Of a stretch of DNA of 64,000 nucleotides, positions 48,845 through 58,936 are shown one piece after another. Each line of letters opens with the position of its first letter. Position 1 is the stretch's first letter. Source of the DNA: Cristatella mucedo (lineage: Eukaryota; Bryozoa; Phylactolaemata; Cristatellidae); NCBI GenBank assembly GCA_009760855.2, contig WPIO01000038.1, positions 2,258,501 through 2,322,500 of the forward strand, read 5' to 3'. Position numbers and translations under genes: made by a program. The notes under the pieces are model-generated. The model was not told where the DNA came from and searched no databases. It worked only from the letters and a program-made list of their open reading frames with translations.

Positions 48845-48887
48845 TGAAATTTCTATATACTGTTTTTTATCTGTTTAAAATATTTTA

Positions 48888-48901
48888 TTATATATAGAAA
48901 T
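48888..48901 (+). promoter_or_regulatory. Viral start-proximal motif (PLA2 gene)
   Basis: TTATATATAGAAAT immediately before ATG 48,902. Member of the motif set (TATATAGAAA or close) also at 40,898 and 53,886 (minus strand) and before 54,834, 56,541, 57,417, 58,327, 58,937 and 63,714. Confidence 0.55.
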
Positions 48902-49524
48902 ATGTATCATGAAGAAAAACTATCATTATCTGATCATCAACTGAAACTAATTCACAATTCTAAAGAACCTATTTCAATCAGATTGAAACACTCTGATCTA
49001 TCTGGATCTGTTTCTATTCTTCTTACACAAACTCAACTAAATAAAATAGAAAAAATTAAAAACAGTGTAGTTGGATTACAATTAAATCTTTCTATAGAGC
49101 ATTTGAAACCAAATAGAAAAGTTGGTTCTGGTTTAGTCGATTTCATAAATAAATTAACTGGGAATCTTAAGATGCACATGAAACTTCCAAAAGATGTAAT
49201 GAGCGAATTCGTATCAAACGGCTCATTCAACAATACTGGCCGTTACTCGTTCGCGGGCTCAGGCAAACAATTTAGAAAACGTTTGGATCAAGGGTATGAG
49301 AGGGCAAACGATCTTGAGAGATCAGCTTTGGTGCACGATAATCTTTACACCGAAACAATTTCAATGCCTGAACCAAAAAGAACAGAAATAAGAAATGTAT
49401 CTGATATGGTTCTTCCCCGCGCTAAAGAGCGGCCTCGGGCGACTTCCTAGCGTGGTGTGGACCTATACTTGATTTCTCCGTAATACCTTCAGGTATTCCG
49501 CTGCTATCTTCGCTGCGACTACTT

Positions 49525-52500
49525 ATGAGCTGTCATCGGATATGCTACACAAAACAGGACCTGCTTAGCATAAGATGCGATGTCGCCATTAGTCGATACC
49601 TACCGGCGGGCCTTCTCCGGCGGGTCAGTGAGAACCTTCCTGCATCCTGCGTTCGCCCTATCAACAGCTCGGCTATCAAACCTACGACTCGTAAGTTTAA
49701 AGCGCTGAATAGTACTTGTTGCGGTAGTAGCCCACCCGTCGTAGCCCAGCACGTTGTGAAACGTCGTCCGACGGCCGTTACCGAGTTCCAATTCAAATTC
49801 GAAGAGCCAGCTTCCGCCGGGCCGGACGCAAACGGTGGAGAATACGAGCCACTTCATCGCCGTCGCCCAGTTGTTGGACAGCCTTTTAAATTCCGCCTAC
49901 TAAATGTCCACTCGCTAAAAACCAAGGGGTTACTTATCCGCGGTCAGCTGGTCCAGGAGAAGCTAGATGCATTTCTGCTTACCGAAACCTGGATGACGCC
50001 TTGTTCCAGTAGTTGTATTTCCGAGACCACCCCACCCGGGTTCTCATTCTATCAGTCCATGCGTTCTGACAATGTTGGTGGCGGGGTTGCAATTGTTGTT
50101 CGCGAATCGTTTGGCAATGGAATGTGCAGTTTCTCGCATGGGTCATCGTTTGAATCGGTTGCTATCAGGTCTTCATCAAAGACAATGCCTGTTAACCGTT
50201 GCGATATACCGGCCTCCTTCTGGCTGTCTAAACTTGTTTATAGAGGAGTTTTCAGAGTTCCTCGCTAAAATATTCGTGTGTGACAGGCCGTTACTGATTG
50301 TAGGAGACTTCAATATTCACGTTGACAATTCTAGCAACAGCCAGGTCCGCTCATTTCTTGACTGTCTGGAGAATTTTGGTTTGGCCCAACACGTTAATCA
50401 TAGCACCCACGTCGGTGGCGACATTCTAGATCTCGTGATCACTAAGGATGTCCTCCCCGCTGACTTTGTGGTGTGCCCACTGACCCTCTCAGATCATTGT
50501 TCGGTCTCGTTTACTGTTCCTGCTCCCTCGTACGTACAGGGCAATGTCGAATTTGCCAAGCGACGTAACTTACAAAGCATTGACATGAATAAGTTTTTGA
50601 AATCTGTTTGTGATGCAGGCCTTCTTGATCTGCATTCAGACTCGACCGGCAGCCTCGATACCCTCACTGATGCGATGAACATGACACTCAGGAGTGCTCT
50701 TGACAAGCATGCTCCCGTTCGCTCAATCCCTGTTCAAAGTCGTCGAGATAATAATAATAATAATATTGCACTTGATAAAGCGCCCTCAGAGAACTTAATC
50801 TCTTTCTAGGCGCTTTACATTTGCTGCAAAGTGATACGCAATAGAATAGTAAGTAAAATCATGCTTGAAAAACAAACAAAATGAATAACATGGTTAGGGG
50901 TTACATGCACTGGGTCAGCCTTCTTTCAATTTACAAAAAAACTCCTTAAGATGCACCGTGTTAAGCGCAGGCTGGAACGTCGTTTCAAGAAATCGGGGTC
51001 TGAGGCGGACCTAGTTAATTTTAAAGACTTCCTTCGAGTTTACACCCGAAAGCTTAAAAAAACCAGGGCTTCTTTTTTCATTAGAAAGCTGAATTCCTGC
51101 CAGTCGGACACTAAACAGATTTATAAGACAGTAAACCATTTACTGGCCAATGCTGTCAGGTCTGACTCCCCAGATATTAAGGGCTCAGCCGAAAAGTTTT
51201 CAGCCTTCTTTACTGAAAAAATTGAGCACATTCGTGCCTCCATTAAGCCCCCTCCGACCAAAGCAATCGCCGTTCCACAAACTGTGACCTTTATTAAAAG
51301 GTTCTCCGATGTTTCTGCCTGTGATGTGGCTGCCTTAATAAGGTCTAGCAAAAAGAGCTCGTCTCCTGAAGACCCTATACCTTCATCTCTGTGGTCTTCA
51401 CTTGCAGACCAACTTAGCCCTGCCATAACCAAGATTTTTAATGCTTCTTTGGGAAAAGGGGTCGTCCCCAAGTCCTTCAAATCGGCAATCGTTAGACCTA
51501 TTCTTAAAAAGCCTGGATTAGACACAGAGGTCCTTGAAAGCTATCGTCCAGTTTCCCTTCTTCCGTTCTTATCAAAGATTCTTAAAAAAATTTTGCTAAG
51601 CAGCTACTTAAACATATTGAAAATAATGGAATGTCAGAAACATTTCAATCAGGTTTCAAGAGGCAGCACTCTACTGAAACTGCTCTCCTCCGTGTTAACA
51701 ATGACATTCTACGTGGCAACGACGATGGGAATGTCACTGCCGTAGCTCTGCAAGATCTGTCTGCTGCCTTCGACACCATTGATCACGAAGTTCTGCTTGA
51801 ACGATTGAGAACAACGATCGGTCTGGCAGACGAAGCACTGGCGTGGTTTAAATCATACTTGTCTGATCGTGTTCAATCCGTGTCGTGTGGGGGTCAGGTC
51901 TCAGACATGAGAAGGGTCACCTGTGGAGTCCCTCAAGGGTCTGTACTCGGTCCCTTGCTGTTCTCCATTTATACACAACCTCTGGGAAAATGATTAAGGC
52001 CCATGGAATAGGAAATTACGTCTATGCTGACGATACTCAGTTGTATTTGTCATTTAAACCGTCGGAATCTGCTGCAGCAACTGAGAAACTGAATGCTTGC
52101 CTTGCCGATATTCGATCCTGGATGTCGGAAAACTTCCTGAAATTAAATGACGCTAAAACCGAACTGCTGCTCATAGGACACCCTAAGCGTGTAGCTGGAT
52201 TAAATGGCTTTGCTGTTCAAATAGGTGATGCTATTGTGCGTCCTTCACCACGTGCTCGTAATCTAGGTGTCGTGTTCGACAGCTGCCTCAATTTCAAAAG
52301 CTTCGTTCAGAAGACTGCCTCTACAGCTAGCCAATACATCCGATCCCTATCCAAGATTAGAAGCTGTCTCCCACAGTGGCTTGTAAAAAATTTAACTAGC
52401 TCTTTAGTTCTGTCTCGGCTTGATCATTGTAATTCCCTCTTGGCTTGGCTGCCAAAGAAAGCAATTATGCCACTACAGATGACTATGAATATGAAGGAAT

Positions 52501-52805
52501 GAATAGCAAGGCTGGTCTTCAAGTCCCAGCGGTTTGAGCACGTGTCACCTTTGCTGAAAGAGCTAGGATGGTTGCCGGTTGAGCAAAGGATACAGAACAA
52601 AGTTCTTACGCTGACCCACAAGGCCCGCCACGGCTTGGCTCCTTCGTACCTAGCTGAACTGCTGCATCAGTTTCAGCAGGTTCGCGCCCTCAGGTCCTGT
52701 GTGGACAATAAATTAGCTGTCCCATTCCTCCACTTAAAGACAGTTGGCGACAGAAGCTTTAGCTCTGCAGGTCCTAGACTGTGGAACTCGCTTCCACAAT
52801 TCTAA
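49525..52805 (+). pseudogene. LINE-B ORF2: APE endonuclease and reverse transcriptase, broken
   Basis: CR1-type ORF2. The endonuclease domain shows LLNVHSLKTK, AFLLTETWM, then in a second frame VGDFNIHVD, DILDLVIT and SDHCSV, the standard APE catalytic series. The linker resumes after the LINE-A insertion (50,951 on) with HRVKRRLERRFKKSG. The reverse transcriptase has FKSAIVRPILKKPG, SYRPVSLLPFLSKI, box A DLSAAFDTIDH (a Gln replaces the usual Leu just before it), GVPQGSVLGPLLF, and box C YADDTQLY in the next frame, followed by the WLPVEQRIQNKVL tail. Frameshifts near 50,240, 51,640, 51,985 and 52,500, besides the insertion, make it inactive. Confidence 0.93.
50745..50920 (-). mobile_element. 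LINE-A 3' UTR nested in LINE-B
   Basis: (ATA)n, the reversed terminal stem and 3' UTR of LINE-A down to GCACTGGGTCAG, inserted between two parts of LINE-B ORF2. A third-order nest: LINE-A in LINE-B in virus in host. Confidence 0.9.
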
Positions 52806-53355
52806 CGCAACGACAACTACTCTCCAACTGCTGACTATGGCACATCTTTTTCAGCGGTCCTGAACTGCTACTTCTATGCTACTCACTACCTCAACTGCTC
52901 TCCTGACTCTGCTATGCTTCCCACTTTCTCTTTGTTGCGTGAGACGAAGTCTGTTGGCTACCGAATGCGTACCGAAAGCCGCTTAGACAGTGAGTGCGCT
53001 ATACAAAACTCTCCTGCGTAACACCCACATGGTCTTTATGACTTCGTGGAGTTACTGACAGAGATACGTTACATTACATTACATTCTTGCTGAAAGTACT
53101 GCAAGGATTTCTCTTGAACCCAGACAACCAAATTACGTTAGAGAAGATGCTAAACTGGTTGCCGCAATAATGGCAGCAAAGGCAAAGTTAGGTTTAGGAC
53201 TTATTGGTTGAGGTATTTTAGACAGTCAATTTGCAATGGATTTCTTGAAAGATAAAGTATCAAATCCATCAAGTATAAGTAAGATAATGAATTATGCAAA
53301 GAATCTCGTTGATAGAATTTTGTCTATAAGTAACAAAAATATATAAGTAACTAAT

Positions 53356-53886
53356 CTAATTTTTGTTTTGTTTCATGTGTTTGTATTTTTTTATATATCT
53401 AATAATCAGCAGGATGAAATTTATCTTGACTTTTTTATCTACAGCATAAACTTTAACTTGTTCAAGCTTCAATCTAATATTAAGTCTTTTTTCTGAATTA
53501 TAAGTATCTTTAGTTACGTATCCACCATCTAGAATACCAGTAACAGCAAAGCTATTTTCAAATTTGTGAATTATTTTAGCAACACTACCAAATTTTAATT
53601 TGTTTGTTCGTTTGAAATAAAATATACTTGGTTTAGTTCCAAATGCAATTCTTATACCAATAGTTGAACGACTAGACATATCATAGCCACTATATTCAAG
53701 TTTCAAACTTACTCTATTAGCAATATCTTCTAGAACAGGTCTCATATCTTCAGTGATATAAATCCATGCATTGAAGTATGGCTTAGAATCTTTACTAATT
53801 TTCTCTTCAATATGACCACGAGCTGGTTTCTCTTTAGGAATTACTATAGAGGCATTTTCAAGTCCAACGAATGTTTTGTTATCCAT
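53356..53886 (-). CDS. Intact viral ORF, 176 codons, unrecognised
   Basis: One of only two long viral frames without a stop or frameshift. ATG 53,886 follows TTGTATAGAA directly. The N-terminal half is mixed (NKTFVGLENASIVIP, KPYFNAWIYITEDMRPVLEDI). The middle is beta-rich (SLKLEYSGYDMSSRSTIGIRI, SIFYFKRTNKLKFGSVAKII), and the C-terminus is basic (RYIKKYKHMKQNK). The alternating strand pattern would suit a nucleic-acid-binding or structural role, but nothing specific is recognised. It is oriented with the protease gene and convergent with the PLA2 gene, ten bases from its stop. Confidence 0.6.
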   Translation of the reverse strand: MDNKTFVGLENASIVIPKEKPARGHIEEKISKDSKPYFNAWIYITEDMRPVLEDIANRVSLKLEYSGYDMSSRSTIGIRIAFGTKPSIFYFKRTNKLKFGSVAKIIHKFENSFAVTGILDGGYVTKDTYNSEKRLNIRLKLEQVKVYAVDKKVKINFILLIIRYIKKYKHMKQNKN

Positions 53887-53915
53887 TTCTATACAATGAA
53901 AAGAAAATGTTTAAA

Positions 53916-54819
53916 TTAAATTAATAATTCCATTGTCGATCCAAAATCTGATTCTTGCATTAGTTTTAAGGAGATTGAGCGCCTTCTTCCACAATCTGTT
54001 TGATCGTATTCTTGTAGCTTAAATGTCTGAAATGTTGTTATAACACCAAAATAATTTATTACTTCTGGCACAGGTGGAGCACCAAATGAATCAAAGTGAA
54101 ACAATTTAGTTCCTTCTTTTTTAAGTGCTACCTAGTGATATATTGCTTGTTGAGAATCACCAGTATTACAAATAAGACATTCATTCTTTAATGGTTTTGT
54201 TAGTTCATCTCTTGCAAAGACACCTCTAAAATTCTGTATACCTAATTCTTTTATATGATTATTTATTTCTATATCTGTTAAAGGTAATGATTTTACTTTT
54301 TTTTATAGTTTGTCAATGGTCTTTTTTTAAGTTCTGCAATCATTTGTTCTTTATCAGCACAGCCACCAGTATATCTTTTAGCACTGCCAGAGAATTTTTT
54401 ACTAAGTTCATTTGATATTGATGCAAAGATAGCTGGTAAAGGTACTGATCTACCTTTACTAGGATTTATTATTCTACTCTTGCACCTTTTTTATCTATCC
54501 ATCCTTTTACCATTTTCTATTAAACTATTTAAGTTATCAGTTACAACACCTTTACCATGAGTTGTTCTTCCTGCACTTTTCCTAGGATTTGTTCTACCTG
54601 CACCTTTTCCTAGGATTTGTTCTACCTGCACCTTTACTAGGATTTGTTCTACCAGCACTAGATCTTAATTTAACAAACTTTGACTTCTTACTATCACAAA
54701 TAGTACAAACACCTTTTAAGCATTCCTCTCGTTCCTTTCGTACTATCTACTTCAACATACTGCCCATGGATTGTATCAGTTTGTTTTTTACACTTCAAAC
54801 AATAAATTTCCTTATCTAT
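53916..54819 (-). pseudogene. Zinc ribbon plus adenain-like maturation protease, broken
   Basis: Cysteine protease of the adenovirus/polinton type that processes capsid precursors. The 5' part (54,640-54,819) encodes a zinc ribbon of the small viral type: CLKC then CTIC, with GQYVEVDSTKGTRG between, followed by three or four Gly-Arg-Thr-Asn-Pro-rich repeats. The protease part shows LPLTDIEINNHIKELG, FRGVFARDEL, the catalytic-His region ending IYH, the FHFDSFGAPPVPEV block that contains the catalytic acidic residue, and the Gln/Cys region QEYDQTDCGRR. A TAG directly follows the catalytic His, and frameshifts occur near 54,650, 54,520 and 54,450. The start codon reads ATA. Whether ribbon and protease are one protein or two is unsettled. 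Confidence 0.82.
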
Positions 54820-54833
54820 TATAATATAGAAAA
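54820..54833. promoter_or_regulatory. Divergent viral promoter, protease/ATPase
   Basis: The 14 bases between the two genes are ATAATATAGAAAA on the plus strand, the shared viral start motif, leading straight into the ATPase ATG. Confidence 0.5.
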
Positions 54834-55503
54834 ATGTCGTTGCAAGTTGAAGCTTTCAATTTCGGACAAGATGTAGATACTGGACATAAAGAACAGTTAC
54901 CTAAAGTGCCTATTAGAGCATTAGTGCTAGGGCCAAGTGGAACAGGTAAGTCACAGTTAGTAATGAATTGGATATTTTATGGTATGCTCAAGTATGATAC
55001 ATGTACAATTATTGCTTCAAGTTTAGATCAAACGTTATATCGTGGTCTTATGTCAATGACTAAAAATAAACCTGCTTATGTTTGGGTTAATGGAATTGAT
55101 AATATGCCAGAAGTTGATTCTTATAAGAATTGTAAGAATGTTGTTGTATTAGATTATTTGATGACAGAAGATAAATCTAAGATGTTAGACTATTTTACTA
55201 GAGGCAGACGTAAATCATTCAACATATTTTATCTTGCTTAAGGATTTACTAATATCCCTAGAAGAGAAATAAGAAGCAATATAAATATGATTCTAATCTT
55301 TAAACAAAATAATACTGATATAGAATACATTCGTGATTTATATGTTGGTGATATAGATAAGAAAATGCTTTAAGAATGGGTAAACTCATGCACTAGAAAT
55401 AGATTTAGTTATTGTGTTATTGATCCAACCAAAACAGAATCAGAAGAAAGATTTTGGTCTGTTGATAATACAGGCAAACAATTAATAACTATTTTTAATT
55501 GAA
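54834..55503 (+). pseudogene. Genome-packaging ATPase (FtsK/HerA type), two in-frame stops
   Basis: Motor that pumps viral DNA into the capsid, a hallmark gene of Polintons, adintoviruses and virophages. Walker A GPSGTGKS is at about residues 33-40 and Walker B-like VVVLDYLMTE at about 103-112. The sensor-like region RRKSFNIFYLA follows. A TAA at 55,239-55,241 interrupts right after this, where related ATPases have a polar residue, and the frame continues (GFTNIPRREIRSNINMI; IDPTKTESEERFW) through another TAA near 55,371 to TGA 55,503. Total about 222 codons, near the usual size. No frameshift is needed, so only point changes disable it. Confidence 0.9.
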
Positions 55504-55520
55504 TATAGGGAAAATGATTA

Positions 55521-56160
55521 ATGGTGAAATATACGCAAGTAAAAAAACCTTACAGGGGAAGTGTTCAAGAAGCAATAGATTTAGATAATAAACTTACTAA
55601 TTTAGAAAACTTACGTGTTGCTAGTATACTTGATCATGCTCAAGAGATACAAAGAAATGAAGCGGAAATACAAGCAAGAGGTAGAGTAGAACATGAATTA
55701 AATGAACCTGCATTAGAGAAATCAACTGATAATTCTGGTAATATAGTTATTGAAAAATTAAAGAAATTTAGACCATCACTTGCAATTCAAATGAAACAAC
55801 ATGAAGAAGTACAAAAATTATTAGGACAAAAGCACCTGTACATATTTCTAATATAGTAAAAAAAAGATTTGCAGCTATTGCTATAGGAAATCCTAAAAAA
55901 AAGCGGTAAATATTGCAAATCAAGCTAAGACATATTCTGCCAATCCAGAAGTGAAACAAGCAATTGAGTCACTTCAAAAAGGAATTGCAGATCATCTTAA
56001 TGTTAATCCTTCAACTGGTACTCAAAGAAGAAAAAAAGAAAGAATGGAAGAAATAGAAGAAGATGAACCTCTTGCAACTGCCGCTCCTGTTAGCGAAAAA
56101 GACGTTATCCTTAGTATTACTAAGGTAAGGTTAAGATTAAGGCTCGGATTAAGGTAAGGT
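55521..56160 (+). pseudogene. Charged viral protein, unrecognised
   Basis: ATG 55,521 (another ATG at 55,514 directly after ATATAGGGAAA opens only a short frame). The first frame is rich in Glu/Asn/Gln with helical character (LDNKLTNLENLRVASILDHA, EIQRNEAEIQARGRVEHELN). A frameshift near 55,840 moves on to HISNIVKKRFAAIAIGNPKKK, and a second near 55,905 to a frame with EVKQAIESLQKGIADHLNVN and a Glu-rich end. At 56,120-56,160 the end runs into short GGTAAG/GATTAAG repeats. It lies between ATPase and capsid genes, so a virion or assembly role is plausible. The family is unknown. Confidence 0.5.
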
Positions 56161-56163
56161 AAG

Positions 56164-56538
56164 ATGAATAAAAAATTGAAAGAAGCATCAGATAATCTTG
56201 ATGAAAGCAACAAGGAGTTGTATGAAGGAGGTCTTTTCAATATGTATACTGAATTATATTCTAAACCAAAAAGAACAATAAATGAAGGTAAGATTGTTAC
56301 TTATCTTGGTGGAAAGTTTAATACACGAGCAATAGGTCAGGGAGTAGAGATAGTTCCATTGATTGTGAAAACTGAAAAAGAAGTAGTTGATAAACTTGAT
56401 TTATGGCTTAGTGAACTTGCTGCTGGAAATAGATGTGTAATCTCATCAATAAGTTCTGCTGTTGATTATCTTGCTACATCTCGAAAAGCTCCAAAGAATT
56501 ATATTGCAAACATAAACAATCTTTTATATAATATATAG
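56164..56538 (+). CDS. Intact viral ORF, 124 codons, unrecognised
   Basis: Complete frame from ATG 56,164 (MNKKLKEASDNLDESNKELY) to TAG 56,538, ending three bases before the next gene. The N-terminal third is charged and helical. The middle has GKIVTYLGGKFNTRAIGQGV, and the C-terminus has VISSISSAVDYLATSRKAPK. No TATATAGA motif precedes it, so it may be read with the previous gene. No domain is recognised. It is the second of the only two undamaged long viral frames. Confidence 0.6.
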   Translation: MNKKLKEASDNLDESNKELYEGGLFNMYTELYSKPKRTINEGKIVTYLGGKFNTRAIGQGVEIVPLIVKTEKEVVDKLDLWLSELAAGNRCVISSISSAVDYLATSRKAPKNYIANINNLLYNI

Positions 56539-56540
56539 AA
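56528..56540 (+). promoter_or_regulatory. Viral start-proximal motif (minor capsid 1)
   Basis: ATAATATATAGAA directly before ATG 56,541, overlapping the stop codon of the previous gene. Confidence 0.55.
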
Positions 56541-57407
56541 ATGAGTGACTTGTTAAAAACTGTTAATGATATACTTAAGAGTGTTGAAAGTATTGGGAGA
56601 ACTCGTCAAGCAAGCAAAGAAGGATATGTTTTTAAAATAACTGGTAATACTAATCCTATACAAATTAAAGTCAATACACCAATACTACTAAGAGGTAAAA
56701 ACTTTAAGATCTGTTTTAAGCAATTTGTTGGAACTAATTATATTAGAACTATAACTGAATCTAATAATACATTTGTTTATAGAGTTAGTGGTGGATCAGA
56801 ACAAATTGCAACAATAAGACCTGGAATATATGGTGCTGTAACAGATGATGTATACACAGGTATTGCTGATACAATTAATAATTCTATTACACAATCAGGA
56901 GCAACAACGGATAAGTTTTAATTCGGTATTGATATTGCAACTTCTAACTTATGGGTTAAATTACCTATTGGTGGGTCATTCCTTGCAAGTAAATCTACTA
57001 TTTCTACTATTCTAGTATTTACTGCTGCTGCTTATACTACACTTTCAGTTGCTGACTTTGCTAAGATGTATCCCGATATTACACCTGTTGTTTTTACACC
57101 TAACACTAAGATTATTTCTGAAAATAAAGTTAATGTCTCTAATATAGATCTAATACTTTTAAGTTGTAATATGGTTGCTAGTGGAAGCAGTTTCATGGGT
57201 GGAAAAGAAACTCAAGTATTAAAAAGTTTTACTTATAATTTCTATCCATGGGAGATAATGGTTCATAAACCAAATACTATTGAATATCATAATGTTTCTA
57301 TTGATTATATTTCTGATATTAAAATTAGTGTTACTGATCAGAATCTAAATTTATTAGATTTTAATTCTCAGCAAATTACAGTTTTTATAGAAATTATTGA
57401 AGTTTAA
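56541..57407 (+). pseudogene. Minor capsid (penton-like) protein 1, one stop
   Basis: Probable single-jelly-roll vertex protein of the virion. ATG 56,541 follows ATAATATATAGAA. It is about 289 codons with a single TAA at 56,919-56,921, both sides in the same frame. Visible parts are an N-terminal helix (SDLLKTVNDILKSVESIG), beta-rich FKICFKQFVGTNYIRTI, GGKETQVLKSFTYNFYPWEI, and a C-terminal block DIKISVTDQNLNLLDFNSQQ followed by ITVFIEI. That last block resembles the closing strands of polinton-like and virophage minor capsid proteins. The assignment rests on that C-terminal pattern, gene size and position before the MCP. Confidence 0.6.
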
Positions 57408-57416
57408 TATAAGAAA

Positions 57417-58317
57417 ATGTCGATAAGATTAACTGGAACGAGTAGTTCAGAATCAAAAACATTATCACCACCTATTATGCTGGGATCTGATTCAGGTTAT
57501 AATAGAATTGGGTTACGAAGAGTAGAGTTTACTTATACTAATAAAGTTATATCAAATGTCATTGCTGACTTATGTTATAAACTTTGGTGTAAATGGTCTG
57601 TGACTGATATAACTAATGCAAAAATTACAATTGCTCCTGTTTATTATGATTCAAATAAAATAACTGCTGCTCTAAATAAAGCATTATAAGAACCTCAACC
57701 AAAAACTATTGTTGCTCAAAATGAATCAACAAAAACAGCTACAGTTAGAGCATTTTATGATACGACTAAAAGAAATATTTCAGATATAACATTTAGTGTT
57801 GATACAGATGATAGAATACTAATGCAAGTAGCTGGAGATTATGTTTTTTCTACTCGGAAGTAATGCTAGTGTTACAAATTCAATTTGAGATAATCATGGT
57901 TTTAATTCATATCAACAAGGAACATTTGATCCTGCTCTTGAAGGTGGAACACCATACGAAGCAATAGAAAAAGCAATGTATTTCGCTGGTATCTTTAAAG
58001 CATGGAATAAAATGGTATTACCAGATAATAAAGGAATACGATGGATAAGTGTTGATTGTGATTTAGTTGATCATCTTAATAATTATGTAGAAAGAAGAAA
58101 AGGATTCTTAGAACAAGGTTCTTCTTTATATATTATTGATATTGATGATATTAATCCAGGCGAGAAGGTTGATTTACATATTCCTAATGTATTATATTTA
58201 CCAACACGTGGCGATATAGATGCAATAAGTAGTTTTACAATAGGATTGAGTGATCAAACTGGAAATGCTGTAAATATTATTACTGATGTAGTTGCAACAA
58301 TAGAAATTTCTAAGTAA
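57417..58317 (+). pseudogene. Minor capsid-like protein 2, broken
   Basis: It starts at ATG 57,417 after TTTAATATAAGAAA, nine bases after the previous stop. The N-terminus is SIRLTGTSSSESKTLSPPIM. TAA at 57,687, a frameshift near 57,855 and a TGA near 57,886 break it. The last frame runs KAWNKMVLPDNKGIRWISVD to a C-terminal block, SSFTIGLSDQTGNAVNIITD followed by VVATIEISK, laid out like the end of the preceding protein. The size (about 300 codons) and matching end suggest the two genes are distant paralogues. The alternative is an unrelated beta-rich structural protein. Confidence 0.5.
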
Positions 58318-58326
58318 TATAGAGCA

Positions 58327-58898
58327 ATGGGTAGTTGGTCATGATAGAATACATGGAGGTAGTATAGTGGAAGTGGATTATCTCTTGATAAAGTAATTGA
58401 TGGTGCCACTAAAGTAGCACCATTGGTAACTGGATTAACTACTACTGGAATGAATATTGCAACCAAAGGTATTGAAATGCATCAAGCAAGAAAACTTAGT
58501 GAACTACAAAGAAAGAAAGAAAAGTTAAATCAAGATTATGCTGTTAAACGTAGAGAGATGGATGACAAACTTGAAGAAGAAAGAAGAAAGAAACAACTTG
58601 ATTATGAACTTGAGAGGAAAAGAAAAGATTAAGATTATGATAGAAAGATGAAAGAGATGGATCTTGAATTAAAACGTATTATGCTTGAGAAGTTCACTAA
58701 GAAATCTAAAAAAAAAGTAGAAAAACCAAGATGGAAGAAGAACCAGAAGACTATTCAGAGACTCTTAAAGAGCATGATCCTAGAGCATTTAAGGAAATAG
58801 AGAAAGTAATTAACACTAACGCTGTTGTTACTTATGTTAGACCTGAGGGATATGGTGGAAGCATGAATAAAAGACTAGGAGCTGGTTTATATATTTAA
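58327..58898 (+). pseudogene. Coiled-coil viral protein, broken
   Basis: ATG 58,327 follows AATATAGAGCA. Three stops lie within the first 13 codons (TGA, TAG, TAG), then a Gly/Thr-rich hydrophobic stretch (VAPLVTGLTTTGMNIATKG) and a long charged coiled coil (ARKLSELQRKKEKLNQDYAV through ELERKRKD), a TAA at 58,630, more coiled coil, and after a frameshift near 58,728 a conserved-looking tail (NAVVTYVRPEGYGGSMNKRL) to TAA 58,898. It directly precedes the MCP gene. Possibly a scaffold or internal minor capsid protein. The family is not recognised. Confidence 0.5.
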
Positions 58899-58921
58899 AG
58901 TAGAAAATAATTTTTAGTTTT

Positions 58922-58936
58922 GTATATAGAGAAGAA
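58922..58936 (+). promoter_or_regulatory. Viral start-proximal motif (MCP)
   Basis: GTATATAGAGAAGAA before ATG 58,937. A strong capsid promoter would be expected here, and this is the best-placed candidate. Confidence 0.55.

Larger units (their letters stand above)
49415..53083 (+). mobile_element. LINE-B, near full length, inserted in the PLA2 gene
   Basis: 3,669 bp element from CCCCGCGCTAAAGAGC to the (TTACA)n tail, flanked by a TTCTT target duplication (49,410-49,414 and 53,084-53,088). Its higher GC content stands out against the AT-rich virus. The 5' part before the endonuclease is short, so any ORF1 is missing or was never present. A later LINE-A tail sits inside it at 50,745-50,920. 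Confidence 0.93.
48902..53346 (+). pseudogene. Phospholipase A2-domain capsid-associated protein, split by LINE-B
   Basis: Probably supplies the membrane-breaching lipase of the virus, like the parvovirus VP1 domain. ATG 48,902 follows TATATATAGAAAT. Residues 5-75 form the module found before PLA2 domains in polinton-like viruses (SIRLKHSDLSG, LLTQTQLNKIEKI, LQLNLSIEHLK). The PLA2 part has a loop-like FAGSGKQF at about 118-125 (the usual GPG-type calcium loop is altered) and the His-Asp pair H145/D146 in HDNLY. The frame is interrupted at 49,414 by LINE-B and continues at 53,089 in the same phase, with one internal TGA (53,209), to TAA 53,346. Identification rests on the HDxxY signature and the flanking module. 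Confidence 0.78.
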
